Source: Apibacter raozihei
Lineage (GTDB): Bacteria; Bacteroidota; Bacteroidia; Flavobacteriales; Weeksellaceae
DNA length: 64,000 bases
Reading direction: 5' to 3'
NCBI RefSeq assembly: GCF_004014855.1
Contig: NZ_CP034930.1
Span: 1,426,001 to 1,490,000, forward strand
The notes beneath the pieces are model-generated. The model searched no databases. It was not told the DNA's origin and saw only the letters and a list, made by a program, of their open reading frames with translations. This document shows, one piece after another, positions 7,911-16,981 of this stretch (position 1 is the first letter of the stretch; each line of letters begins with the position of its first letter). Made by a program: the position numbers and the translations under genes.

Positions 7911-8804
7911 ATGTCAGATTTTCGACTGAAAATATTTTACTCCGTAGCCAAAAATCTTAGTTTTACTAAAGCAGCAGATGAACTGTTTATATCTCAGCCT
8001 GCTGTTACTAAAAATATTAAAGAACTGGAATTGGAATATGACTTAAGTTTTTTTTTAAGAAAAGGAAATAGGATTGAACTTACTGAAGCAGGTAAAGTCT
8101 TATTTGCTCATGCAGAAAATATACTGGAATCGTATAAACAGATCAGATATGATTTAGATATAATAAAAAAAAACTTTACGGGTACATTTCAGCTGGGAGC
8201 AAGTACAACTGTGGGTCAGTATTTATTACCCTCGCTAATGTCTCAATTTCATATCAAATACCCGGATATTAAATTATCATTAGTAACAGCCAATACCCGG
8301 AGTATTGAGAGTTATTTAATAGATAAAAAAATTCAGTTAGGTATTGTCGAAGGAAAACCAAAAAATAAACAATTAAAATACGTTCCTTTTATAGAAGATG
8401 AAATTGTAGCAATAGCTCATACATCTCAAAAAATAGCTCGTGAGGAAACTTTATCTCTGAAGGAATTGAAAAAGATACCCCTGGTTTTGCGTGAGCCTGG
8501 TTCCGGAAGTTTAGATATTATCAGAGATGCATTGAGTAAACATAAATTGCAACTGAAAGATTTAACTGTAGCTATGCATTTAGGAAGTACAGAAAGTATA
8601 AAGTCTTATCTTACCCATGCAGATAGCATTGGTTTTGTATCAATAGCAGCAGTAAGTAAAGAAATTAAAAATGGAGAATTTCAAGTGATTGATATTGAAA
8701 AAGTAGATATTAAAAGATGGTTTTATTTTGTTTACAATCAAGGTGTTCCGGAGGGTGTTTCAGATTTGTTTATGAAGTTTGCAACAGCTCAGTATAACTT
8801 ATAG
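7911..8804 (+). CDS. LysR-family transcriptional regulator (YeiE/CysB-like)
   Basis: A 297-residue LysR-type regulator. The N-terminal winged helix-turn-helix is at residues 3-62 (FYSVAKNLSFTKAADELFISQPAVTKNIKELE). The effector domain is at about 90-295, beginning with the usual GxFxLGASTTVGQYLLP segment. It lies 44 bp upstream of a YeiH-type transporter in the same direction. The yeiE-yeiH pairing is known in enterobacteria, where YeiE responds to sulfite, so this protein probably controls its neighbour in sulfur-anion homeostasis. That link is inferred from context. Confidence 0.88.
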   Translation: MSDFRLKIFYSVAKNLSFTKAADELFISQPAVTKNIKELELEYDLSFFLRKGNRIELTEAGKVLFAHAENILESYKQIRYDLDIIKKNFTGTFQLGASTTVGQYLLPSLMSQFHIKYPDIKLSLVTANTRSIESYLIDKKIQLGIVEGKPKNKQLKYVPFIEDEIVAIAHTSQKIAREETLSLKELKKIPLVLREPGSGSLDIIRDALSKHKLQLKDLTVAMHLGSTESIKSYLTHADSIGFVSIAAVSKEIKNGEFQVIDIEKVDIKRWFYFVYNQGVPEGVSDLFMKFATAQYNL

Positions 8805-8848
8805 TTATAAAGGATAACTTTTTTTCATTGGCATATCCTGTATAATAC

Positions 8849-9850
8849 ATGGATATTTGCTGTATGAATGCATGGAAAGAAAAAAAATTATATGTTCCCT
8901 TACATACAGCCAAACAAGTTTTATTTATTTTTATAGGTTTGTTGTGTTTGTCTCCCTTGGTTGATACTCCAATGGCTTTGTTGCTGGGAATTATATTTTC
9001 ATTTGTTCTAGGTAATCCTTTTCCAGCCATGACAAAAAAAATAACTCAGTATCTTTTACAGTTTTCAGTTGTCGGATTAGGTTTTGGGATGGATATGTTC
9101 ACTGCAATAAAAGTGGGCAGTGAAGGTTTAATTTTTACTGTAGGTTCTATAATGCTCACTTTATTTATAGGCACTTTATTAGGCAGAAGTTTGAAAATAA
9201 ATAAAAAAATATCTATGTTAATTTCTTCAGGTACTGCTATATGTGGAGGAAGTGCTATTGCTGCAACTTCACCTATTATTCAGGCAAATGAACACGAAAC
9301 TTCAATTTCACTGGCCACCATATTTATTTTAAACTCTATAGCATTATTTCTATTTCCGTTTATCGGACATTTACTTAATCTTTCGCAGGAACAATTTGGT
9401 TTCTGGGCGGCTATAGCAATCCATGATACCAGTTCCGTAGTGGGGGCAGCACAACATTACGGTTCCAAAGCTTTGGAAATTGCAACAATGGTTAAGCTGG
9501 AAAGAGCCCTTTGGATTATTCCGCTTTCAATTTTTATTATATTTACCTTTAAATCTGAAAAGGGTAGCAATAAAAAAAAGATAAAAATTCCATATTTCAT
9601 TTTTTTATTCTTGTTAGCAATTGTATTTAATACGTATGTTCCTGAGTACTTTCCACTATTTAAAAGGATTGATAACTATCTGGTATTAATTTCCAAAAGA
9701 GGTTTGACTTTAACCTTATTTCTTATAGGAGCGGGTTTAAGTCTAACTTCAATACGGCAGGTTGGAGTTAAACCTTTGCTGCAGGGAGTAGGATTATGGC
9801 TTTTTATATCTGTATTTTCTTTGATTGTAATTTTATTGACAGTAAACTAA
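8849..9850 (+). CDS. YeiH/UPF0324-family putative sulfate/sulfite exporter
   Basis: A 333-residue membrane protein with about ten hydrophobic segments. It carries the family signatures SSGTAICGGSAIAATSPI (about residues 128-145) and IAIHDTSSVVGAA (about 189-201). The family (Cons_hypoth698) is annotated as a putative sulfate exporter. The upstream LysR gene supports sulfur-linked control. An alternative ATG at 8864 would trim five residues; no clear ribosome-binding site decides between them. The gene ends 3 bp from the convergent argH stop with no terminator between, so read-through of each into the other is possible. Confidence 0.85.
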   Translation: MDICCMNAWKEKKLYVPLHTAKQVLFIFIGLLCLSPLVDTPMALLLGIIFSFVLGNPFPAMTKKITQYLLQFSVVGLGFGMDMFTAIKVGSEGLIFTVGSIMLTLFIGTLLGRSLKINKKISMLISSGTAICGGSAIAATSPIIQANEHETSISLATIFILNSIALFLFPFIGHLLNLSQEQFGFWAAIAIHDTSSVVGAAQHYGSKALEIATMVKLERALWIIPLSIFIIFTFKSEKGSNKKKIKIPYFIFLFLLAIVFNTYVPEYFPLFKRIDNYLVLISKRGLTLTLFLIGAGLSLTSIRQVGVKPLLQGVGLWLFISVFSLIVILLTVN

Positions 9851-9853
9851 TTT

Positions 9854-11134
9854 TTAGTAGTTATATTCCATTTTCTTTTGTATTTCTTCTAAACAAAGGT
9901 TGTTGATACTTCCTTCGTGGGTATGAGTAGTTTTTTTAGGAGATTGAAAGATGCCTTTTTCAACCTGTTCCCCTATGATTTTATAGGCATCCCGAAAAGG
10001 AATTCCCTGAGAAACCAGCTCATTTAAAGCATCAACTGTAAAAAGGTAATCATATTTAGGATCATCCAATATATTCTCTTTAACCTTTATATCTTTTAAA
10101 GAGTAATGAGCCATGTCCAGGCAAGACTTCATAGTTTGTATAGCCGGAATTAATCCTTCTTTTAATAGCTGTAGGTCTCGATGGTAACCACTTGGAAGAT
10201 TATTGGTTATCAGAGTTAACTCATAAGGTAAAGCCTGAATTTTATTGCATTTTCCCCGTATCAATTCAAATACGTCCGGATTTTTTTTATGAGGCATAAT
10301 ACTTGAACCTGTAGTTAAATGTGAGGGAAGGGAGAGAAAATTAAAGTTCTGGCTCATGTATAGAGTAATATCCATGGCTAGTTTAGCCAAGGTACCAGCT
10401 AGGCTGCCAAGGGCAAAAGCTGTGCTTTTTTCTGACTTACCCCGGCTCATTTGAGCAGCCACCGAATTATATTTTAAGGTTTCAAATCCTAATTCTTGGG
10501 TTGTATATGTGCGATCTATAGGGAATGAACTTCCATAGCCTGCAGCAGAGCCTAATGGGTTTTGATCAACAATTTTGAGTGCCGCATTTAAAAGTATAAT
10601 ATCATCAATCATACTTTCTGCATAAGCTGACAGCCATAAGCCAAATGACGAAGGCATAGCTATCTGAAAATGAGTATATCCGGGTAATAAAATATGTTTA
10701 TATTGATCAGCCAACAACATTAGTAAATCAAAAACTTCTCGGGTCTGAATCTTGATTTGAATTAGTTCGTCTTTTAAGTAAAGATTCATGTCAACCAGAA
10801 CCTGATCATTTCTGGAACGAGCAGTATGTATTTTTTTTCCTGCTTCTCCAACTTTTTGCGTAAGCATGAATTCTACTTTGGAATGTACATCTTCAAATTC
10901 TTTTTCAATTTGGAAATCACCTGCTTTAATATCTGCAAGAATTTCATTTAAAGCATCAATTAAATCCAGTTTTTCCTGTTCTGAAATTAATCCTACCTTG
11001 GCAAGCATTTTAGCCTGTGCCAAAGATCCTAAGACATCGTATTTGGCTAATACAATATCCAGTTCTCTGTCATTGCCTACGGTAAAGTAATCAACTTGTT
11101 GATCGGTTGGTATGCCTTTTTCCCAAAGTTTCAT
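9854..11134 (-). CDS. argH: Argininosuccinate lyase
   Basis: Last step of arginine synthesis, splitting argininosuccinate into arginine and fumarate. The 426 residues are slightly shorter than enterobacterial enzymes (about 457). Fumarase/aspartase superfamily regions are clear: HTARSRNDQVLVDMNLYL (about 103-120), the TGSSIMPHKKNPDVFELIRG signature with its catalytic-loop serine (about 274-293), and HFQIAMPSSFGLW. Early residues (MKLWEKGIPTDQQVDYFTVGNDRELD) match the Bacteroidota form. It is the last gene of the long arginine cluster, 21 bp after argE. The next gene downstream is convergent, only 3 bp away. Confidence 0.95.
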   Translation of the reverse strand: MKLWEKGIPTDQQVDYFTVGNDRELDIVLAKYDVLGSLAQAKMLAKVGLISEQEKLDLIDALNEILADIKAGDFQIEKEFEDVHSKVEFMLTQKVGEAGKKIHTARSRNDQVLVDMNLYLKDELIQIKIQTREVFDLLMLLADQYKHILLPGYTHFQIAMPSSFGLWLSAYAESMIDDIILLNAALKIVDQNPLGSAAGYGSSFPIDRTYTTQELGFETLKYNSVAAQMSRGKSEKSTAFALGSLAGTLAKLAMDITLYMSQNFNFLSLPSHLTTGSSIMPHKKNPDVFELIRGKCNKIQALPYELTLITNNLPSGYHRDLQLLKEGLIPAIQTMKSCLDMAHYSLKDIKVKENILDDPKYDYLFTVDALNELVSQGIPFRDAYKIIGEQVEKGIFQSPKKTTHTHEGSINNLCLEEIQKKMEYNY

Positions 11135-11155
11135 AATTGTTCTTTTTTTATAGTA

Positions 11156-12238
11156 TTAAGAATTTATAATAGTTTTATTTAATAATTCAATGTACAAAGG
11201 TATAGCTTCTTCTATTTCTTTTTTGAAAATAAATTCATCTGCAGTATGAGAGCGAAGCGAATCTCCCGGACCCATTTTTAAAGACTGACAATATAATACC
11301 GCTTGATCTGAAAGGGTAGGAGAACCATAAGTAGACCTGCCTAACTCAATTCCGGCTATAACTAAAGGGTGGCTTTTGGGAATCGAAGATGATTTTAGAT
11401 GTAGCGAACGAGGGGTTATTGTTATCTTATCAGAAGCGATATTTTCTTGAATAATAGCGAAGACCTCTTCGTTGGTATAACAGTCATTAACCCTAATGTC
11501 TACTACCAGCTTACATTCTTCCGGAACCAAATTATGTTGCTGGCCTGCATTAATTTGGGTAATTGTCATTTTAACAGGTCCTAAAACCTCAGATATTTTT
11601 TCAAAAGCAAAGTTCTGAAACCATTGAATGGTTTTTATGGAATTGTAAATGGCATTGTCCGGATTGTTATGAGCTGCATGACTGGCTGTACCTTTTATTA
11701 TAACATCCAGAACCAATAATCCTCTCTCTGCTATAGCCAGGTTCATGAGCGTAGGTTCTCCTACTATGGCACAATCAATTTTTGGTAGTTTTGTAAGCAA
11801 GCTGTTAAGTCCTTTTTTTCCACTGTTTTCTTCTTCACAGGTTGCTGCCATAACTAAATTGTAGGCAAGATTATCATTGGAATAAAAATAGGTGAAAGTA
11901 GCTAATAATGAAACTAAAGAACCTCCGGCATCATTGGAACCTAACCCGTATATTTTTCCATCTTCTTCTTGAGCTTCAAATGGATCACGGGTATATCCCT
12001 TATTAGGAAATACTGTATCCTGATGCGAATTTAACAAAAGTGTAGGTTTGGTTTCGTCAAAATGTTTATTAAAGGCCCAAATATTATTGTTTTCTCTATT
12101 AAAGGGAATATTATGATGAGTAAACCAGGCTTCTATAAGCAAAGCGGTATGCTCTTCTTCTCCTGAAAATGAAGGGGTTTCGATAAGGTTTTGAAGTAAG
12201 ATAATTGCTTTATCGGTAAGTTTTGCTATTGTTTGCAT
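11156..12238 (-). CDS. argE: M20-family N-acylornithine/N-acylcitrulline deacylase (ArgE-like)
   Basis: A 360-residue zinc peptidase-family amidohydrolase. Metal ligands are visible in LLNSHQDTVFP (His-x-Asp, about residues 72-74), GSNDAGGS (Asp about 98), CEEENSG (Glu-Glu about 134-135) and GEPT (Glu about 157). It sits 8 bp after argB. In a pathway with a transcarbamylase that acts on acylated ornithine, this enzyme would remove the acyl group from acyl-citrulline rather than from acyl-ornithine. Given the ArgF' active site here, the acyl group is predicted to be succinyl. Family is certain, acyl specificity inferred. Confidence 0.88.
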   Translation of the reverse strand: MQTIAKLTDKAIILLQNLIETPSFSGEEEHTALLIEAWFTHHNIPFNRENNNIWAFNKHFDETKPTLLLNSHQDTVFPNKGYTRDPFEAQEEDGKIYGLGSNDAGGSLVSLLATFTYFYSNDNLAYNLVMAATCEEENSGKKGLNSLLTKLPKIDCAIVGEPTLMNLAIAERGLLVLDVIIKGTASHAAHNNPDNAIYNSIKTIQWFQNFAFEKISEVLGPVKMTITQINAGQQHNLVPEECKLVVDIRVNDCYTNEEVFAIIQENIASDKITITPRSLHLKSSSIPKSHPLVIAGIELGRSTYGSPTLSDQAVLYCQSLKMGPGDSLRSHTADEFIFKKEIEEAIPLYIELLNKTIINS

Positions 12239-12246
12239 ATAATTAA

Positions 12247-13035
12247 TTAATAAAGGGAAACATGAGTGTGTAAAGCCTTCGGATTCGCTAATATTTCTGG
12301 ATTAGCAATTCTTATTTCTTTAACACCTTCTCTTAGTGCCTGAAAACAATTTTCAAGTTTTGGAAGCATTCCGGAGTGAATAATATTTTCACTTTTAAGT
12401 TTTTCATACAAGTTAAAATTTAAATTTTCCAGAACACTATTATCATCGTTACTATCAGAAAGCACACCTTTTTTTTCAAAACAATAGGTTAATGATACAT
12501 CAAATAAAGCGGTGAGCCCTACTGCCAGTGATTGAGCTATAGTATCTGCGTTTGTATTAAGTAGCTGTCCTTTTTTATCATGAGTTATGGCACAAAAAAC
12601 GGGTACTGCTTCTGTATCCAGTAAACGTTTAATCCATTCGGAATTTACTTCAACCACGTCGCCTACAAAGCCATAATTGTACCTGCCTAATTTTCTTTTT
12701 TCTGAGCGAATACTGTTTCCGTCAGCACCTGTAAGACCAATGGCTTGAGTATCATAATCTTGTAATTGTGCAACAATTTTTTTATTACAGAGTCCGGCAT
12801 AAGTCATTACGGCAACATCCAGCATTTCCTCATTGGTTACCCTTCGCCCTTCAACCATAATGGTTTCAACGCCTAATTTTCCGGCGAGTCTTGTAGCTTC
12901 TTTACCTCCTCCATGTACAAGGATTTTAAAGCCTGGAATTTTTGAAAAATCTTTGAGAAATGAGGAAAGGGCCAGAGGGTCATCGATTACGTTTCCTCCG
13001 ATTTTTATAATTGATAGTTTAGTTTTGTCTGACAT
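12247..13035 (-). CDS. argB: Acetylglutamate (N-acylglutamate) kinase
   Basis: Phosphorylates the gamma-carboxyl of N-acylglutamate with ATP. The 262 residues show the amino-acid-kinase fold: IIKIGGNVIDDP (about 9-20) with the phosphate-binding Lys, LVHGGGKEAT (about 39-48) and LNTNADTIAQSLA (about 158-170). Length matches the Arg-insensitive short ArgB form without the N-terminal regulatory helix. It sits between argF' (55 bp upstream) and argE (8 bp downstream). Its substrate is acetyl- or succinyl-glutamate according to the pathway type. Confidence 0.93.
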   Translation of the reverse strand: MSDKTKLSIIKIGGNVIDDPLALSSFLKDFSKIPGFKILVHGGGKEATRLAGKLGVETIMVEGRRVTNEEMLDVAVMTYAGLCNKKIVAQLQDYDTQAIGLTGADGNSIRSEKRKLGRYNYGFVGDVVEVNSEWIKRLLDTEAVPVFCAITHDKKGQLLNTNADTIAQSLAVGLTALFDVSLTYCFEKKGVLSDSNDDNSVLENLNFNLYEKLKSENIIHSGMLPKLENCFQALREGVKEIRIANPEILANPKALHTHVSLY

Positions 13036-13090
13036 AATGGAATCTATGATAAATACAATAAATAGTTAATAACAGAACAGAATTTTACTT

Positions 13091-14035
13091 TTATTGAGTA
13101 AGCAATTTTGTGATGACTGCCTGAGCAGAAAACGTACGGTTATTTGCTTCCGGAATTACCAGAGAGGCTTCGCTGTCTAATATTTCATCAGTAACTATTA
13201 CATTTCTTCGGACAGGAAGACAATGCATGAATTTTGCATTATTTGTTAGCTCCATCTGTTTTTTTCCAATGGTCCATTGTGGATCCTGATTAGTAATTTG
13301 TCCATAATCATTATAACTGCTCCAGTTTTTGGCATAAATAAAATCTGCACCCTGAAATGCGGTTTCCTGATTATGTTCGATTGTAACTCCTTCAGTAATG
13401 GAAGGGTTCAGTTCATATCCTTTGGGATGTGTAATTATAAAATCTACATCCATTTTTTTCATCATTTTAACAAAAGAATTAGGTACGGACTGAGGAAGTG
13501 CTTTTGGATGTGGAGCCCAGCTAAGTACAACTTTGGGGCGTTCTTTGGTTTTATATTCTTCTATGGTCAATGCATCTGCTAATGCTTGAAGCGGGTGTTC
13601 AGTAGCTCCTTCCAGACTTATTACGGGAACTGAAGCATATTTGACAAAGGAGGAAATAACAGTCTCTGCCTCATCTTTTTCTTTATCTTTTAAGGTGGGA
13701 AAACTTCGGATAGCAATAATATCACAGTATTGAGAAACTACTTGAGCAGCTTCTTTAATATGTTCAGAGGCTGCCCCGTTCATAACCTCTCCATCTCCAA
13801 ATTCCAGGGTCCAACCTTCCGTATTTAAATTCATTACCATACATTCCATTCCCAAATTCTGAGCTGCTTTTTGAGTACTTAAACGGGTACGTAAACTAGG
13901 ATTGAAAAATAAAAGCCCGATAGTTTTGTCTTTTCCCAACTTTTTATTGGCTAAAGGATCTGCTTTGATTTTTTTTGCAAGCTCCAAAAATTCTTTCAGA
14001 TCCTGAATATCGTCAACAGAAGTGTATTTTTTCAT
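13091..14035 (-). CDS. argF': N-succinylornithine/N-acetylornithine carbamoyltransferase
   Basis: Transcarbamylase acting on acylated ornithine, 314 residues. The carbamoyl-phosphate motif is FFNPSLRTRLST (about 43-54, with SLRTR). The second domain has HCLPVRRNVIVTD in place of the HCLP-A-R of ornithine transcarbamylase, a mark of the ArgF' group. Structure work on Xanthomonas (acetyl) and Bacteroides fragilis (succinyl) enzymes showed that one residue sets specificity: Glu92 gives acetylornithine, and Pro90 or the substitutions Ser, Ala or Val give succinylornithine. Here the position before EH is Ser90 (MNGAASEH), so succinylornithine is the predicted substrate. No carAB is in the window to supply carbamoyl phosphate. 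Confidence 0.9.
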   Translation of the reverse strand: MKKYTSVDDIQDLKEFLELAKKIKADPLANKKLGKDKTIGLLFFNPSLRTRLSTQKAAQNLGMECMVMNLNTEGWTLEFGDGEVMNGAASEHIKEAAQVVSQYCDIIAIRSFPTLKDKEKDEAETVISSFVKYASVPVISLEGATEHPLQALADALTIEEYKTKERPKVVLSWAPHPKALPQSVPNSFVKMMKKMDVDFIITHPKGYELNPSITEGVTIEHNQETAFQGADFIYAKNWSSYNDYGQITNQDPQWTIGKKQMELTNNAKFMHCLPVRRNVIVTDEILDSEASLVIPEANNRTFSAQAVITKLLTQ

Positions 14036-14057
14036 TGTTTATGTTTTAAAGGTTTTA

Positions 14058-15182
14058 TTAAAAACAAGATTGTAAATTTTTAAAAAGAATATCAATCTCT
14101 TTCTGAGAAATAGTTAATGGAGGCAAAACCCGTAGAAGGTTTTTGTTATTCGCATTTCCTGTAAAAATCTTTTTATCGTAAATAAGTTTTTTTCTCAATT
14201 CTGCCACCTCAAATTCAAATTCCAACCCCAACATTAATCCTCTCCCTTTAATTTTTTTTATCTGTGGTAAGGTACTGAATTTATCTATAAAATAAGCGGA
14301 TTGTTTAGTAACATTTTCCAGTATATTTTCAGTATCAAATACTTCTAATACTGCCAGAGCGGCAGCACATGCCAGATGATTACCTCCAAAAGTTGTTCCT
14401 AATAACCCATACGAAGGCTTAAACTCAGGAGAAATTAAGATTCCGCCAATTGGAAATCCATTCCCCATACCTTTAGCTAAAGAAATAATATCGGCTTTAA
14501 TATGATGATGCTGATGAGCAAAAAATTTACCGGAACGTCCGTAACCGCATTGAATTTCATCAAGGATTAAAATAACGCCATTCGTTTTGCACGTTTTTTC
14601 CAATTCCTGAAAAAACTCCTGGGTTCCTTCATCAAGACCTCCAACACCTTGTATAGTTTCAATAATTACTGAAGAAATATCACCTTTAGCTATTTCTTTC
14701 TTAACAGTGTTTATATCGTTTAATTCACAGAAAACTACTTTTTGCTGAGCATTTAAGGGTGCTACAATTTTTGGATTATCTGTTACTGCAACGGCAGCAG
14801 AAGTTCTCCCATGAAAACTATTTTTAAAAGCTAAGACTTTAGATTTACCTGTATGGAAAGAAGCGAGTTTTAAAGCATTTTCATTAGCCTCAGCTCCGGA
14901 ATTACATAGAAATAAGGTGTAGTCATCATAACCTGAAACTTTAGGAAGGAGATTTCCCAGTTTTTCCTGTAAAGGATTTACTATAGAGTTGGAATAAAAC
15001 CCGATTTTATTAACCTGCTCGGTTATATGTTTTACGTATACAGGATGAGAATGCCCAATGGAAATAACACCGTGGCCACCATAGAAATCTAGATAAGCAT
15101 CTCCTTTTTCATCCCAAACAGTAGAGCCTAAGGCTTTTTCGGGAGCTATAGTATATAGTGGATATACGTCGAATAAACTCAT
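14058..15182 (-). CDS. argD: Acylornithine aminotransferase
   Basis: PLP-dependent class III aminotransferase of 374 residues converting N-acylglutamate semialdehyde to N-acylornithine. Motifs: GGHGVISIGHSHP (about 35-47), NSGAEANENALKLA (cofactor phosphate region), FHGRTSAAVAVT, LDEIQCGYGRSG (Asp contacting the pyridine N) and ISLAKGMGNGFPIGG with the Schiff-base Lys. It is slightly shorter than E. coli ArgD. It lies 22 bp upstream of argF' and 10 bp downstream of the lipoprotein gene, so it is part of the arginine operon. Confidence 0.93.
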   Translation of the reverse strand: MSLFDVYPLYTIAPEKALGSTVWDEKGDAYLDFYGGHGVISIGHSHPVYVKHITEQVNKIGFYSNSIVNPLQEKLGNLLPKVSGYDDYTLFLCNSGAEANENALKLASFHTGKSKVLAFKNSFHGRTSAAVAVTDNPKIVAPLNAQQKVVFCELNDINTVKKEIAKGDISSVIIETIQGVGGLDEGTQEFFQELEKTCKTNGVILILDEIQCGYGRSGKFFAHQHHHIKADIISLAKGMGNGFPIGGILISPEFKPSYGLLGTTFGGNHLACAAALAVLEVFDTENILENVTKQSAYFIDKFSTLPQIKKIKGRGLMLGLEFEFEVAELRKKLIYDKKIFTGNANNKNLLRVLPPLTISQKEIDILFKNLQSCF

Positions 15183-15192
15183 AATTATGCTT

Positions 15193-15915
15193 TTAATATT
15201 TTATATTTAAAATCCATTTTTTTGTCATTTCGGGAGATAAAATTTTCCCAATCATTCTATATTTGGAGTCGTTCAATGGATTTTTTGATTTTATTTTTTG
15301 TTTCATGACTCCAATTTCAGGTTCATAATAATTAGAATGTACAAAGTATATATCATTAGTGACGTAATAAATAAATCCTACATGAGTATCTAATCCAACA
15401 ATATAAACCCCTTTTCCTTCCTTTTTTATATAATTTTCTATATCGGATATAGATTTATTACTGAATGTTTTTATGTTTGTGGATAGAGCTTTAATCATGG
15501 TTTGTGAGGCAGCCTGAGACCACTTAATTCTTGGGATATTAAATCCCATATCTTGTAAAACTGTAGTAACAAAATATCCGCAGGCGATAGATCCTTGTTT
15601 GGGTGTGCGGCTAATTCCGTTGAAAGACCAACGAGTACCTTCCCAGCTAGTGAAATAATTATCTATGTCTTGAATTAAAAAGGTTTGTGCTTGGTGGGTA
15701 ACTTCTTTTTTTTCATTAAGAGTGCCTTTTTGATATTTTTTATGAAAAAGTTCTTTTTGTTTTGCCGTATTATTTAGTAAGTCAGGATATGAAACTTCTA
15801 CTTTTTTCTTTTCAACAGGCTGATGTGTTGTATTTTCTTTCTTCTGCTGGCAGGCATGGGTAAGAAAAGGAATACAGAATAGTAAAATTAAATTTTTAGA
15901 TAGTAGTTTTTGCAT
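15193..15915 (-). CDS. Lipoprotein with NlpC/P60-like fold, function unknown
   Basis: A 240-residue protein with a lipoprotein signal (cleavage before Cys22 in FLTHAC). The region from about residue 90 has a papain-like order of possible catalytic residues: Cys112 in GSIACGYFVTTVL, His178 in GLDTHVGFIYY, and His193/Asn195 in FVHSNYY. This resembles NlpC/P60 or related cysteine amidases, but the match is by eye and weak. It lies 10 bp upstream of argD and 11 bp downstream of proC, which is odd because it is exported while all its neighbours are cytoplasmic enzymes. A periplasmic peptidase supplying amino acids is one idea; a hitch-hiker in the operon is another. Confidence 0.7.
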   Translation of the reverse strand: MQKLLSKNLILLFCIPFLTHACQQKKENTTHQPVEKKKVEVSYPDLLNNTAKQKELFHKKYQKGTLNEKKEVTHQAQTFLIQDIDNYFTSWEGTRWSFNGISRTPKQGSIACGYFVTTVLQDMGFNIPRIKWSQAASQTMIKALSTNIKTFSNKSISDIENYIKKEGKGVYIVGLDTHVGFIYYVTNDIYFVHSNYYEPEIGVMKQKIKSKNPLNDSKYRMIGKILSPEMTKKWILNIKY

Positions 15916-15926
15916 GAATATATAAT

Positions 15927-16721
15927 TTATTTTTTAGCTATTTGACTTATTTTGTTATAAGAAGCTAAAAGGCCTTTTATAATTGAAGAACTCAATCCCT
16001 GATGCTCCATTTCATTAAGACCGGCTATGGTACAACCTCCGGGAGTAGTAACTTTATCAATCTCTTGTTCCGGATGACTGTTTCCTTGTATTAAAAGATT
16101 GGCAGCTCCCAGACATGTATGAACGGACATTTCCAAAGCTTCTTTTGATTCAAATCCTAATTGGATAGCTCCTTGTGTGGTAGCGCGTATCAATCTCATC
16201 CAGAAGGCTATACCGCTGGCGCATACAACAGTGGCTGCCTGCATTTGTTCTTCAGGAATTTCAATAGAATGTCCCAATTGGTTAAATATATTTAAAGCTA
16301 CCTGAATTCGATCCTTTCCTTGAATGTTTGAACATATGCAGGTCATAGACTGGCCGATAGATATAGCTGTGTTAGGCATGGCTCTGATAATATGATGCTC
16401 TTCTCCTAAAACTTCTTCAATTTTTTTTGTACTATAACCGGTTACCACAGATATCAAAGTATGATTTTCAGTTATAAACTCTTTGCATTGTACCAGAACA
16501 GACTCCAAATGACGTGGTTGAATAGCAAAAATGATGATATCTGAATTTTTTACCGCTTCAGTATTATCAGTAGAAAGATGTACCTTCGGTGTTGTTTCCA
16601 TTTCCCTGATGGTACTGATATTTCTTTTGGTTATAAAAAGTGAAGAGGCTGAATTATTATTTATAATTCCTCGGGCAATGGCTAAACCTAAATTTCCGGC
16701 TCCTATAATTGCTATTTTCAT
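15927..16721 (-). CDS. proC: Pyrroline-5-carboxylate reductase
   Basis: Reduces 1-pyrroline-5-carboxylate to proline with NAD(P)H. The open frame runs back to 16799, but the ATG at 16721 starts the sequence MKIAIIGAGNLGLAIARG, the dinucleotide-binding N-terminus with which ProC proteins begin, and gives the normal 264 residues. So the first 26 codons of the longer frame are probably untranslated. Motifs near the end (TVVCASGIAFWMRLIRA, VTTPGGCTIAGLNEMEH) are those of ProC. With this start there is a 260-bp gap to the argC stop, so proC and the genes after it may also have their own promoter, although no exact TAnnTTTG is visible there. Placement among arg genes links proline and arginine synthesis. 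Confidence 0.9.
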   Translation of the reverse strand: MKIAIIGAGNLGLAIARGIINNNSASSLFITKRNISTIREMETTPKVHLSTDNTEAVKNSDIIIFAIQPRHLESVLVQCKEFITENHTLISVVTGYSTKKIEEVLGEEHHIIRAMPNTAISIGQSMTCICSNIQGKDRIQVALNIFNQLGHSIEIPEEQMQAATVVCASGIAFWMRLIRATTQGAIQLGFESKEALEMSVHTCLGAANLLIQGNSHPEQEIDKVTTPGGCTIAGLNEMEHQGLSSSIIKGLLASYNKISQIAKK

Positions 16722-16981
16722 GTCATTGGGTTTTTGGTTATTAAAATTTTTTCTCTTATTATTTATCCATTTTATAAAGGTATTTTTAAATATTGACATT
16801 AAAAAATATCTATTGATGGATATTATTTATCAAATTTCAACACTGCTCTCTGATAAGTTTTAAATAATATTATAGAGTGTTTTAGTACTTACAGTTAATT
16901 TAATATCTGGATATTACATTAATTGGCAGTTTAAGCTTCTCTAGTTTTTATTAAATAAATAATGAATTTTTTAATCATAAA

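Noticed and set aside
16722-16799. N-terminal extension of ProC
   Set aside because: The extra 26 codons are Asn/Lys-rich and precede the canonical MKIAIIGAGNLG start. The internal ATG gives the family length.
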